Below, piece after piece: positions 8,879-19,495 of a stretch of DNA of 64,000 nucleotides. Made by a program: the position numbers and the translations under genes. Position 1 is the stretch's first letter; each line of letters starts with the position of its first letter. Below the pieces are notes generated by a model. That model made no database searches. It was given only the letters and a program-made list of their open reading frames with translations, and was not told the DNA's origin. Source of the DNA: Nemertoderma westbladi (Eukaryota; Xenacoelomorpha; Nemertodermatida; Nemertodermatidae); NCBI GenBank assembly GCA_032718475.1, contig JAUCBJ010002587.1:1-64000 (forward strand), given 5' to 3'.

Positions 8879-10115
8879 GTTAGTTGATTAGTTCACATCT
8901 ACCAACAGTTAGTGCCAGTAGACCAGTTAGTTATTTGTTCACATATACAAACAGTTACTGCCAGTAAACCAGTAAGTTTATTTGTTTACATATACAAACA
9001 GTTACTGTCAGTAAACCAGCAAGTTGATTTGTTCACATCTACCAACAGTTACTGCCAGTAAACCAGTAAGTTGATTTGTCCACATCTACCAACAGTTACT
9101 GCCAGTAAACCAGTTAGTTGATTAGTTCACATCTACCAACAGTTAGTGCCAGTAGACCAGTTAGTTATTTGTTCACATATACAAACAGTTACTGCCAGTA
9201 AACCAGTAAGTTTATTTGTTTACATATACAAACAGTTACTGCCAGTAAACCAGTTAGTTGATTTGTTCACATCTACCAACAGTTACTGCCAGTAAACCAG
9301 TAAGTTGATTTGTTCACATATACAAACAGTTACTGCCAGTAAACCAGTAAGTTGATTAGTTCACATCTACCAACAGTTACTGTCAGTAAACCAGTAAGTT
9401 GATTTGTTCACATCTACCAACAGTTACTGCCAGTAAACCAGCAAGTTGATTAGTTCACATCTACCAACAGTTAGTGCCAGTAAACCAGTAAGTTGATTTG
9501 TCCACATCTACCAACAGTTACTGCCAGTAAACCAGTTAGTTGATTTGTTCACATCTACCAACAGTTAATGCCAGTAAACCAGTAAGTTTATTTGTTCACA
9601 TATACAAACAGTTACTGCCAGTAAACCAGTAAGTTGATTTGTCCACATCTACCAACAGTTACTGCCAGTAAAACAGTAAGTTGATTTGTCCACACTACCA
9701 ACAGTTACTGCCAGTAAACCAGTTAGTTGATTTGTTCACATCTACCAACAGTTAGTGCCAGTAAACCAGTAAGTTGATTTGTCCACATCTACCAACAGTT
9801 ACTGTCAGTAAACCAGGAAGTTGATTTGTCCACATCTACCAACAGTTACTGCCAGTAAACCAGTTAGTTGATTTGTTCACATCTACCAACAGTTAGTGCC
9901 AGTAAACCAGTAAGTTGATTTGTCCACATCTACCAACAGTTACTGCCAGTAAACCAGTAAGTTTATTTGTTCACATCTACCAACAGTTACTGCCAGTAAA
10001 CCAGTTAGTTGATTTGTTCACATCTACCAACAGTTACTGCCAGTAAACCAGTAAGTTGATTTGTCCAGGTCTACCAACAACTGCCAATAAACCAGTAATC
10101 TAATTTTTCCACGTA
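8850..10115 (+). repeat. Array 1: 47-bp minisatellite made of the exon A 5' splice junction
   Basis: About 26 copies of a ~47-bp unit. Each unit consists of the last 29 nt of exon A (ATCTACCAACAGTTACTGCC then AGTAAACCA), the donor GTAAGT or GTTAGT, and about 12 nt of intron (TGATTTGTTC...). The first copy is exon A itself (8850-8878). Many downstream copies have the better consensus GTAAGT, while the exon-proximal donor is GTTAGT. In the exon frame the intron side reads V-S-stop, so use of a distal donor would truncate the protein. Copies decay at the right end. Confidence 0.95.
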
Positions 10116-10164
10116 TACCAGTTTGTCAACTGAGTACAGCACAGCTTAGCAAAGTCGGTATTGA

Positions 10165-10240
10165 CGCCCAAGAGGGATTGAACTGGTGCACTTCTATTTG
10201 GAATTCTGACTCTAAGGCTCTAACCATTACGATATCGGCT
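10165..10240 (-). repeat. tRNA-derived SINE fragment or tRNA pseudogene
   Basis: On the complement an A-box-like CGTAATGGTTAGAGC lies at about 10219-10233 and a B-box-like AGTTCAATCCC at 10174-10184, spaced as in a tRNA head. No complete cloverleaf could be drawn, so it is called a SINE or pseudogene, lying in the OXR1 A-B intron. Confidence 0.55.
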
Positions 10241-10364
10241 AGGATGATACCAACAAAATCTTGTGTCCTTATTGTAGAGCTATTTAATATTTATGTACTG
10301 TAACTGTACCCGACCTATCGAATTTACTTTGCGCTATTTTTTTTCTCCCATCTCTTCATTTTAG

Positions 10365-10604
10365 ACAACCCAACCGAAAAATAAAGCGGACCTCCGAGCC
10401 AGCGACGAGCGGCCGCGCAGCGCCACGTCGAAGATCCACAAACTGTTGAAACGACCAGGTCGGGCGGTTCGTCAGTTAGCCCGTGGCGAGTCGGTTGGCA
10501 GTGTTGACAGTAACGAGGTGTTCAGCGAACCAGTTGAGGACCCTGAGAGCGAGTACACTGAAGATTTCCTTAAGATCAACAGTAAATACGTCACATACGA
10601 TAAG
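10365..10604 (+). CDS. OXR1: OXR1 exon B: basic linker and start of GRAM-like domain
   Basis: Eighty codons, phase 0 at both ends. Acceptor TCTTCATTTTAG, donor AAG|GTAGGT. A basic serine-rich linker (RPRSATSKIHKLLKR) is followed by YTEDFLKINSKYVTYDK. This corresponds to the FTEKFLKINCKYIT segment that precedes GTVSG in vertebrate OXR1 and starts the GRAM-like domain. The exon joins in frame to GTVSGTLLVTPN at 12031, the same junction position as in vertebrate OXR1. It has higher GC than the flanking intron. Confidence 0.93.
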
Positions 10605-10796
10605 GTAGGTGGTACGATACACCGTTTGTAGTGTTTCTTCTGAAACCTACCTCACTACACTTCTTCATGGATATCATTTTGTATAGTGGTGGTGGTGGAC
10701 TATGTCTGCTACAACCACATCCAAATATCAAACAGGACTTATATGTTTAAACTTGTGTCTATTATTATATATTAATATGACTATATATCCCTTACT

Positions 10797-12030
10797 GTTT
10801 TCTCTTCCAAGACACTGTATCTGGTACTACACTGTATCTGGTACTTTTTTATCTTCCAGGGCACTGTATCTGGTTTACTACACTGTATCTGGTACTACAC
10901 TGTATCTGCTGGTACTACACTGTATCTGGTACTTTTTTCTCTTCCAGGGCCCTGTATCTGTTACTATACTGTATCTGGTATTTTTTTCTCTTCCAGGCCC
11001 CTGTATCTGGTACTACACTGTATCTGGTACTTTTTTCTCTTCCAGGGCCCTGTATCTGGTACTACACTGTATCTGGTACTTTTTTCTCTTCCAGGGCCCT
11101 GTATCTGGTACTACACTGTATCTGGTACTGTTAGCTATGGCATTGTATCTTACTAGGTACTACAATGTGTCCGGTCTGTTTTCTCTTCCAGGGCCCTGTA
11201 TCTGGTACTACACTGTATCTGGTACTTTTTTCTCTTCCAGGGCCCTGTATCTGGTACTACACTGTATCTGGTACTGTTAGCTATGGCACTGTTATCTTAC
11301 TAGGTATTACAATGTGTCCGGTATGTTTTCTCTTCCAGGGCACTGTATCTGGTACTACATTGTATCCGGTATGTTTTCTCTTCCAGGGCACTGTATCTGG
11401 TACTTTTTTCTCTTCCAGGGCCCTGTGTCTGGTACTACACTGTATCTGGTACTGTTATCTCTTACATGGCACTGTATCTTACTAGGTACTACAATGTGTC
11501 CGGTCTGTTTTCTCTTCCAGGGCACTGTATCTGATGGTACTACATTGTATCCGGTATGTTTTCTCTTTCAGGGCACTGTATCTGGTACTACACTGTATCT
11601 GGTACTGTTAGCTATGGCACTGTATCTTACTAGGTACTACAATGTGTCCGGTCTGTTTTCTCTTCCAGGGCACTGTATCTGATGGTACTACATTGTATCC
11701 GGTATGTTTTCTCTTTCAGGGCACTGTATCTGATGGTACTACATTGTATCCGGTATGTTTTCTCTTTCAGGGCACTGTATCTGATGGTACTACATTGTAT
11801 CCGGTATGTTTTCTCTTTCAGGGCACTGTATCTGGTACTACACTGAATCCGGTACTGTTTTCTCTTACATGGCCCTGTATCTGGTACTACACTGTTTCCG
11901 GTCTGTTTTCTCTTCCAGGGCACTGTATCTGGTACTTTTTTCTCTTCCAAGACACTGTATCTGGTACTACACTGTATCTGGTACTGTTTTCTCTTACATG
12001 GCGCTATATCCGGACTATTTTCTCTTACAG
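10797..12030 (+). repeat. Array 2: ~49-bp minisatellite made of the exon C 3' splice junction
   Basis: About two dozen copies of a unit of roughly 49 bp with length variants. Each carries a pyrimidine tract plus AG (TTTTCTCTTCCAG) followed by GGCACTGTATCTGGTACT, which copies the first 18 nt of exon C (GGTACTGTGTCCGGGACC; both encode GTVSGT), then a second CTGTATCTGGTAC block. The authentic acceptor TTTTCTCTTACAG at 12018-12030 is the last unit. Some units have lost the AG (TTACATGG near 11466, 11866 and 11997). The frame of exon C stays open upstream through about 225 bp of the array. Confidence 0.93.
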
Positions 12031-13144
12031 GGTACTGTGTCCGGGACCCTCCTGGTAACGCCCAACTCGGTTATGTTTGATCCCGACACCGCGGACCCCT
12101 CCGTTATCGAGAACGGTTGCGATACCTACGGTATTATAACTCCGATAAACCTCGTTGTTTCCGCCTCCTTATTCAGCGATTGCGGTCCTCTGATTGAGCG
12201 AAATTCGCCTCACCGAGCCAAAACTGAGCAGGATTGTTTGTACCACGGCGAGGGGGGTCGTAAGTCACCCACCTCCCCGGCAGTTCCTCTTGCCACAAAC
12301 ACCCAACCCTGCGAATCCATTCCAATGAGCAAAGAAGAAGATATCAGTGAGTCCATCGATATGAAACACCCCGAACTGATAGAAGGTGAGTCGGGAGACC
12401 GGCCTGGTAGCTTGCATGGCAGCCCGGTGGAGGGTAGAGACTGCCGCACTGACACGGTAGAGTGCGACGATAACGACCGCTTCGGGACATCATCGGAGTC
12501 GGCGGGGTGCGATCGAACTGATTTGCGGAGTGCGGACGATTCGGTTCCGGTGGACATTTCGGACTCTATCGTAGTCGTGGCTCGAGACTCAGAAACTGAC
12601 CGACGAACTATTTCCGGTGACTTCGAACTTGTATCCATGGATATCCCGAGCGAGAGGTCTCCAACAAAGACTAAAGAAGGTTTATTACCGAAGATGAAAC
12701 GGAGGATGAAGTCCCCGTTGTCTAAGAAACAACAACGCGTTGCCAAGGAAACCAGGGAGTCTTCTTTCACGTGTTACATCAGCGATTCCAGCAATGAAGA
12801 CGACGGCGGTGACGCTGTTTCCCCAGGTAGTAGCCCCAAACAGTGTGAAGGTGACGCGTCCTGCGTCCATTGTGCAGCCCCACTCATCCCGCCTATCGTC
12901 TCTATGACTACCGGCGACCCCGTGGTCCTCAATAACTTCATCGACTACTCCAGCGGGTTGTTCCGCTGCAGTCGGCGTCCCTCGGTCCCTGACATCTCCC
13001 AGGCCGCCTTCATTACCACCGAGTCTCAACGCGAGCTGTCCCGTCTGTCCCGTAAGCGTGGGAACCAGCTGCGTCCCCCCACCTGGAGGGAGAGTCTATC
13101 CGAGCACCCGTCCGTTTGGCAGTCCCTGTTCTGTAACTTGGAAG
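12031..13144 (+). CDS. OXR1: OXR1 exon C: GRAM-like domain and long acidic linker
   Basis: 1114 nt, starting phase 0 and ending after one base of a codon. It begins GTVSGTLLVTPN, followed by SVMFDPDTADP and GCDTYGIITPI, matching the OXR1/NCOA7 GRAM-like domain (GTVSGVLLVTPN, MFDPxxxDP, GxxxYGIMxPM). About 300 residues of low-complexity, Ser/Asp/Glu-rich linker follow, with a short basic patch (KMKRRMKSPLSKKQQR). The open frame runs past 13144 to a stop at 13224, but the donor G|GTAGTC at 13145 is the one whose phase fits the next exon (G + AA = Glu). The alternative GAG|GTACCT near 13180 is in the wrong phase. The long linker is typical of full-length OXR1 isoforms. Confidence 0.93.
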
Positions 13145-13726
13145 GTAGTCGCACAACAGCTGTGTGGATTCCCATTGAGGTACCTTCCTGGTCTATTAAT
13201 TATGAAATAGTCGAAAGCATCTAGAGTCCTTCTTATAAAATTTACTTTCAGTTTAAAATTTTCCACTTTCTTTCAAAACAATGTAAGTTTAGTTTCTAAA
13301 TAAATATATTTTTTTATTGTAAATTCACAATTTCCAGGGTTACCTCTTTGGGAATGTACATGATGCATCACAATCGTTCGTGGCTTGTCATTTGGTTATG
13401 GGTTGCGTACTTACCGTTGCTTGTCATTCGATTTCTGATATTACCTTCTTTCTGAACCTAACTGTCCTAACATTTACTTCTCTTGCTCTGTGCATAATAG
13501 GATATACAATCTTTTAAGGTCGGAGGGTGGGTGTTGGGTAGGTTCAAAGCACACTGAGCTTCTCAAAAAAATTAAAGTGTAGGATAAAATTAAGTTGACT
13601 TTACTATATTGAATTTAACATAATTTAGCAACCAGACCTGTATTAATATAATACCCTCTTCTTTCTTCTATTAATTCTATTATTAAATATAACAATTTTA
13701 AGCATTCTTTCTAGCTAAAAGTTATG

Positions 13727-14185
13727 TTATGGGCGTTTTCCTTGTCGCTGTTTTCATTACAAACGTCAGTTTTCACTTTTATCGAAAACTATTATGTCTC
13801 TATTCTATGTCTGTCTGTCTGTCCGACGATCTGTCTGTCAAAATGTAAGGACAATATGCCACCTAGCTAAAACTTTTTTGCTGTGGTTTTCGGTCGCTGA
13901 TTTGATTTCCGACGTCAGTTTTCACTTTTAACCAAACCTACTATGTTTGAATGTCTGTCTATCGGTATTTCTGTCTGTCCAGCGTTCTGTCTGTCAAGGT
14001 AATAGGAATGCATACCAACTAGCTAAAAATTTTGTTGTGGGGGTTTTCATGGTGGGTGATTTCATTTCCGATGTCAGTTTTCGTGTTTTATGTCATCCAC
14101 ATTGTTGTCTGTTTCTCTGTTTAGCTGTCGGTTATATTTTGACGGACAGACAGACAGCAATAACAGACAGACATCTGTCAAATGA
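13727..14185 (+). repeat. Degenerate ~150-bp tandem repeat, GTCTGT-rich family
   Basis: Three diverged head-to-tail copies of a unit containing GATTTCATTTCCGACGTCAG, TTTTCACTTT, CTGTCTGTCTGTCCG, CTGTCTGTCAA and CCACCTAGCTAAAA. Partial relatives lie at about 17330-17500. The third copy ends in a palindromic stretch (GTTATATTTTGACGG, then GACAGACAGACAG) from which the 52-bp array downstream appears to derive. Confidence 0.65.
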
Positions 14186-14910
14186 TTAAACGGGCTTTAG
14201 AAATGAAAACCCCCACCCCTCCCCCCCCCCCCCCCCCCCCCCTCCCTTAAATGCATTTTCTGAAGAATGCAAATTTTAAATTTCAGAATGCAAAGGGTTT
14301 TTCTTCAAAAGAACGGATTCATGTGAAATTTGGCATGAATGATTATTGGGTGATGCCTAACACCCCCTATTACCACTATTTTAATTTTCTTTGTTATAGC
14401 TGAAATATTTCACAAAATGTGTCAATTTTTGGTCAAAAATGGCTAAATATGTAAAAAACATGGCAAAGAATCGGTATTTTTAATTTCATTTTGAACAGAG
14501 GTAATAGATTCACGATGTCATTGTGCACTAATGATTAAATTTTTACTTGATGACCTATTCTATACGTACTGTACAGTACATGTGTGCCAAATGTCAATAA
14601 ATTTGGGTAAAACGACATCTAAACAAGAGAACGAAAATTGTTAGTTAATTAGGAACTCCCCTCCCTTAATCAAGTTATAAACGGAGATAAACAATTGCAA
14701 AAATAACAAAAGTTCTAAATTTTAGTTTCGAACTCAGCAAACTTTTATTTTATACCAAAAACGTACAAATTTATTGAAAAAGTCTGAGAGGAGAGTAAAT
14801 AATTTAATAAGCACAATCCGAGATAATTGCCTTTATATATTTAGATTTTTCGATATGATGGTTTTTCTGTTCGTTGATTTAATTTTCGATTGATTTGCGA
14901 CTTGATAGTT

Positions 14911-15531
14911 TCCAACCCAACTGTTTGTCTGTCCGGCTGTTGGGTATATTTTGACGGCTCCAACCCAACTAACTGTTTGTCTGTCCGGCTGTTAGGTATA
15001 TTTTGACGGCTCCAACCCAACTAACTGTTTGTCTGTCCGGCTGTTGGGTATATTTTGACGGCTCCAACCCAACTAACTGTTTGTCTGTCCGGCTGTTGGG
15101 TATATTTTGACGGCTCCAACCCAACTAACTGTTTGTCTGTCCGGCTGTTGGGTATATTTTGACGGCTCCAACCCAACTAACTGTTTGTCTGTCCGGCTGT
15201 TGGGTATATTTTGACGGCTCCAACCCAACTAACTGTTTGTCTGTCCGGCTGTTAGGTATATTTTGACGGCTCCAACCCAACTAACTGTTTGTCTGTCCGG
15301 CTGTTGGGTATATTTTGACGGCTCCAACCCAACTAACTGTTTGTCTGTCCGGCTGTTGGGTATATTTTGACGGCTCCAACCCAACTAACTGTTTGTCTGT
15401 CCGGCTGTTGGGTATATTTTGACGGCTCCAACCCAACTAACTGTTTGTCTGTCCGGCTGTTGGGTATATTTTGACGGCTCCAACCCAACTAACTGTTTGT
15501 CTGTCCGGCTGTTGGGTATATTTTGACGGCT
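14911..15531 (+). repeat. 52-bp tandem array in intron C-D
   Basis: About 12 nearly identical copies of a 52-bp unit containing GTTTGTCTGTCCGGCTGTTG, GGTATATTTTGACGG and CTCCAACCCAACTAACT. GTTGGG and CCCAAC within each unit can pair as a short stem. It shares its core with the dispersed GTCTGT family (compare 14103-14160), so it seems to be an amplified element end rather than a splice junction. Confidence 0.9.
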
Positions 15532-15997
15532 GACAGACATGCAGAGTATTATAATGTCCCTACTGGACTGAGCTTCTTATACTTATTTCCTGAGTAACCT
15601 TTTTTCCATATTATATTCTGTGTGGTAACGGTTTTCTTTATGCATCTGGATATTTAACTGACTGTTTATGCTGCTTTAGTATTATTTTAATACTAATGGC
15701 CTCCTATTAATTATAGGCAGGGGGGAGTGTTTAGCACTAATGTTACATAGTTCAGTTACTTAGGGGTTTCCTTATTTACATCTCTCTAATATTGATTTGG
15801 AGATAATAATAAAAGCAGCCTAATTAACTCTAATTAAACAGTTAATCGTCAGTTATTGTGGTTAACTTGTAGTTTTTGTAGATTATAATCTGCACTGCAT
15901 GTTACATTTATTTAGTATTATTAAGGAATTGAAACCGAAATTATTAAACACAATGTTCCGACATTATTATAAACGTTTTCTCTCTTACTTTGTCTAG

Positions 15998-16208
15998 AAT
16001 TACAACCTAAACACCGTATAACCCTGGGCGACGAACAACCCTTGTATCTATGCATCCGAGTAAACAAACCGATGGCCCAGACTTTCCGGAGCCTCCGGTC
16101 TGGCGACGACGGGACAGCGGTGGACGACGATGAGTCACCGTCTACGGTCTCCAACACCAAGGTCTCATCCCTCAACCACAGCTATTGGTTCGCTATTCCG
16201 CGCAACGA
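15998..16208 (+). CDS. OXR1: OXR1 exon D: conserved LCLRVxKPM segment before TLDc
   Basis: 211 nt, entering with two bases of a codon and leaving with two. It encodes ELQPKHRITLGDEQ, then LYLCIRVNKPMAQTF, then SLNHSYWFAIPRNE. These match the conserved LCLRVGKPMRKTF and EYWFAVPQER segments of OXR1/NCOA7. The acceptor is TTACTTTGTCTAG and the donor GA|GTAAGT. Its final GA joins the A at 34332 across an 18-kb intron to give Glu and continue GDHLYAFF. The reading frame and the conserved order make the exon secure in spite of its small size. Confidence 0.93.
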
Positions 16209-17616
16209 GTAAGTTCTATATTGATACCGTTTATATTCCCGCTATATACTATATTGCTGGTGCCTACTAAATAGTTATAGATGTGCTTTACATTTACGCT
16301 AACAGTTAAATAAAGATGTGGTTAATTCTGCTTTTTGTCCGGCAGTAAGTCCGCATTCCTTATTTTCGTAGCCCTACGACTGATTGTGTTAAATATATAA
16401 GATTCGTTTAAAATTCTTTTTGTTCAACCTTATCTCTCCGATAACTGATGTTTACTCTAAATGATTGTATGTAACATGTGGAGCGAGCCTGTTATGCTAG
16501 TGCCAATTATCATGTAATGTAATGAATATCCCTGAAGCTTACATTGTGGTGTATGGAGAACACAGCGCGATATTGCTCATGTAAATCGATAAACAGCATT
16601 AGGTTGAATTGTTTCTCGCAGCAGAGCTATTTAACGTGTACTGGTAACAATTAAACCTACACTATTGCCAAGACTTGTGCTCAATAAAATACTTTAGCGT
16701 TAGTTATTTTATTTATTGCATTGTGAATTACTTTTTTCTATATAAAATGCATTTTATTTGAACAACTTTGTTCCGCAGCCGTGCTGGCATGTTTTTCACA
16801 ATGGTATAAAAACATAAAACTATAAAATATCAATAAATTGAAGTTTATATTACTTCAGTTGTGTAAAGTCATCGCTGGATCTAAAACACGAAACATAATA
16901 TTTATTTGAAGATTATTAATTACTTTATGTCATTTTACTAGTCGTAGCTACTCATTAAATAAATAGAACGCCCCAGAATAGAATTTATTACTGTACAAAG
17001 TTGACTGATTGAAGAGCAATAATCCCCATTTACCTAGGTAAATAATGCATATCTTATTTACCGCTGGCCCATCTACTGTGCGGTAAACAATGTAAATTTT
17101 AACAATTAAAATTAAAAAAAGAATTTTTTTCAAATATGTTCATTAGGTATGTTTCTTTTCATGATAAATTGATAAAATTGATAAATTGATAAAATTCACG
17201 TTTTGATAAAATGATATGTTTTGTATGTCTGTGTCAGTCTTATAATTATGTCTATCATATTTTCTGTCAAATTATTCAATGATTCTTAACTTTTGGGATG
17301 TTGGGCGGTTTAAATTATGGGGCTTTTCTGGGGGTCGCTGATATCACTTCTGATGTTAGTTTTCATGTTTGATGGATTCAAGACTGTTTGTATGTATTTC
17401 GGTCTGTCTGTCTGTCAAAAATATAAGGAAGTTTACTAACTGACTGAAATTTACGTTTTGGGTATATTCGTTGACGGTGATTTCATTTCCGATAATAATA
17501 GTAATTTTATAGTAATGTAAATAAATACAGCACAAGTAGGACTATAGGCTACAAATAATTAGCACATAATATCAATCATTAAGTTATTCATCATAATATC
17601 ATAAAGCCAGTATATA

Positions 17617-17861
17617 AACTGTAACTGTTACTAAACTGTACTTGATACTAAACTAAACTGTAACTGTTACTAAACTGTACTTGATACTAAACTAAACTGT
17701 AACTGTTACTAAACTGTACTTGATACTAAACTAAACTGTACTTGATACTAAACTGTACTTGATACTAAACTGTACTTGATACTAAACTGTACTTGATACT
17801 AAACTGTACTTGATACTAAACTGTACTTGATACTAAACTGTACTTGATACTAAACTAAACT
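17617..17861 (+). repeat. 17-bp tandem array (ACTAAACTGTACTTGAT)
   Basis: About 14 units of ACTAAACTGTACTTGAT. Early copies carry a longer composite form with extra ACTAAACTAAACTGTAACTGTT segments. Noncoding and not related to any exon seen here. Confidence 0.9.
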
Positions 17862-19384
17862 GCCTTTGTTTGTGTATATATATCTCTTAAATCTCTTATA
17901 TAATCTTTTTGTGGATTTAAACAAATATTTTATTAACGACACCGTAGTTGCTTTACCAATGGAGGTATTATTAGCTGAAGTACTACTCTCATTATTCTAG
18001 TCTTAGTATTAGTCTAGTTTTCTCACAAAACATGTTGTGGGACCTTCACACATCACTAGAGCTCAAATAAGAAAATGTATTAATCTCCATTAGATATACG
18101 AAAACCGCCTTTCCAAAAATACCAATGAGTGCATGGTTCAGTTTGCCCTTGCAAGCGTTAACTGGTTCAGTTTGCCCTTGCAAGCGTTAACTTGTTAACG
18201 CTACTAACTAGTTCGCCCTCTAGCAGCTAACTTTATAAGTAAATATGGAGCAGCGTACCTCAAAGACGCAGCGAATAATTTATTATATAACATACATAAT
18301 TTATTATATGCCAAGTTTCAGCTTAAACAGATTGAAGTCAAAGAGAAGGGAGAAGGTTTTAACCTTCAAACATTTCGCCCTCTAGCGGCAGACCGGATAA
18401 TTGTGGCGGATCAGTCTTCTGCATCTGATGCAGCTGATGGTCTAGTACTTATCTGCCAAGTTTCAGGTTGAACGGATTAAAAGCAATGAAATGTAAGGAG
18501 TAAGGACAGTTATTCTTTAGGCATGTAACCCCCGACCGACAGGCGATAAATAAGCTTTCAAATATTAGACCAACAGACACGAGATAGTGGTACCTGTATG
18601 CTAAGTTTGCTTTCTTTCGTGGCTCGCCCCACAGTAAATTGTATTACAACCACCCCCCCCCCCCCCCCCCTCCCCCCCCCCCGTAACGAACTACAGTATC
18701 TATTTTCTTTAAATATGCTATTTTTATTTGGTATGAAATATCAGAAAATAGTGAAGAATAGGTCTACTGTTGTAACTGTGGTTACACTAGACCTATTGGG
18801 AAATAATATGGATAAAGGGCAGATTTTCAACACACTGACTTTTAAAATGTATGCCATAATCATAAAGTTTAAAAAAAACTGGGGCTGGATACACTATATC
18901 AGTATAATTATACCGTTACATAAGTCGATTTTTCGTTACATGAAGGACAGTTTGTTACATGAAGGACACTCTTTTTAACCAGGTACATTTTTCTTTTCAT
19001 GTTTCTAAAAGAGCTTGGTCACTACCACCATTGCGTTCGTCTCAGAAAGACATTTCAAATTATATAGTTTTAGTTTTCAATATATCTGAGAACTTTATTT
19101 TTCGTCAAAAAACAACCACGGTTTGGGCACTTTTAGTGAGATTGACCCATATATATTTATATTTAGAAGCCTTCGGCCGTGGACGACGATTCGCGGTCTT
19201 TGGAAATGCAAGCTGCAATGAACAAAAGTTAATAAGATTAAGAATAAATTAGGCCTACCTATGTTGGTCTTCTTTCTACATTTGGGTGGACCACTGTCGG
19301 TTGTAGTTTGTAGTGTTAACACATTCCTTGCACTAATGTCAGAAGTTCAAGACAGAATCGACAATCCCTCTGCAGAGAAAAATT

Positions 19385-19495
19385 ATCGCTAATAGCAGCT
19401 GATTTCGAGCAAAAGTTAATTAAAAAATAAATATTAATTAATACATTTTGTTTAAAGAATAACGTGCCACTGTAACCTGCTCCTTCCCCTTAATT
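19385..19495 (-). repeat. Dispersed repeat family copy, reverse orientation
   Basis: On the complement it reads GGAGCAGGTTACAGTGGCAC, then GTTATTCTTTAAACAAAA and on to AATCAGCTG, matching the copies at 2747 and 8452. It lies inside the OXR1 D-E intron. Confidence 0.65.

Larger units (their letters stand above)
13145..15997. other. OXR1 intron C-D (2.85 kb)
   Basis: Runs from GTAGTC to CTTTGTCTAG. It contains degenerate copies of a GTCTGT-rich repeat (13727-14185), a poly-C run near 14219 and a 52-bp array (14911-15531). The remainder (13230-13720, 14250-14900, 15540-15990) is AT-rich with nothing recognised. Confidence 0.7.

Noticed and set aside
10446-10631. Separate 61-residue protein starting at 10446
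   Set aside because: It is the middle of OXR1 exon B; the stop lies beyond the GTAGGT donor, and the conserved protein continues in exon C.
12210-13029. Reverse-strand frames opposite OXR1 exon C
   Set aside because: Shadow frames of a GC-richer coding exon; no domain and no supporting splice or start signals.
13145-13224. Exon C continuing to the in-frame stop at 13224
   Set aside because: Phase at G|GTAGTC (13145) fits exon D; the extension has no similarity to the family and would end the protein before TLDc. An alternative short isoform is not excluded.
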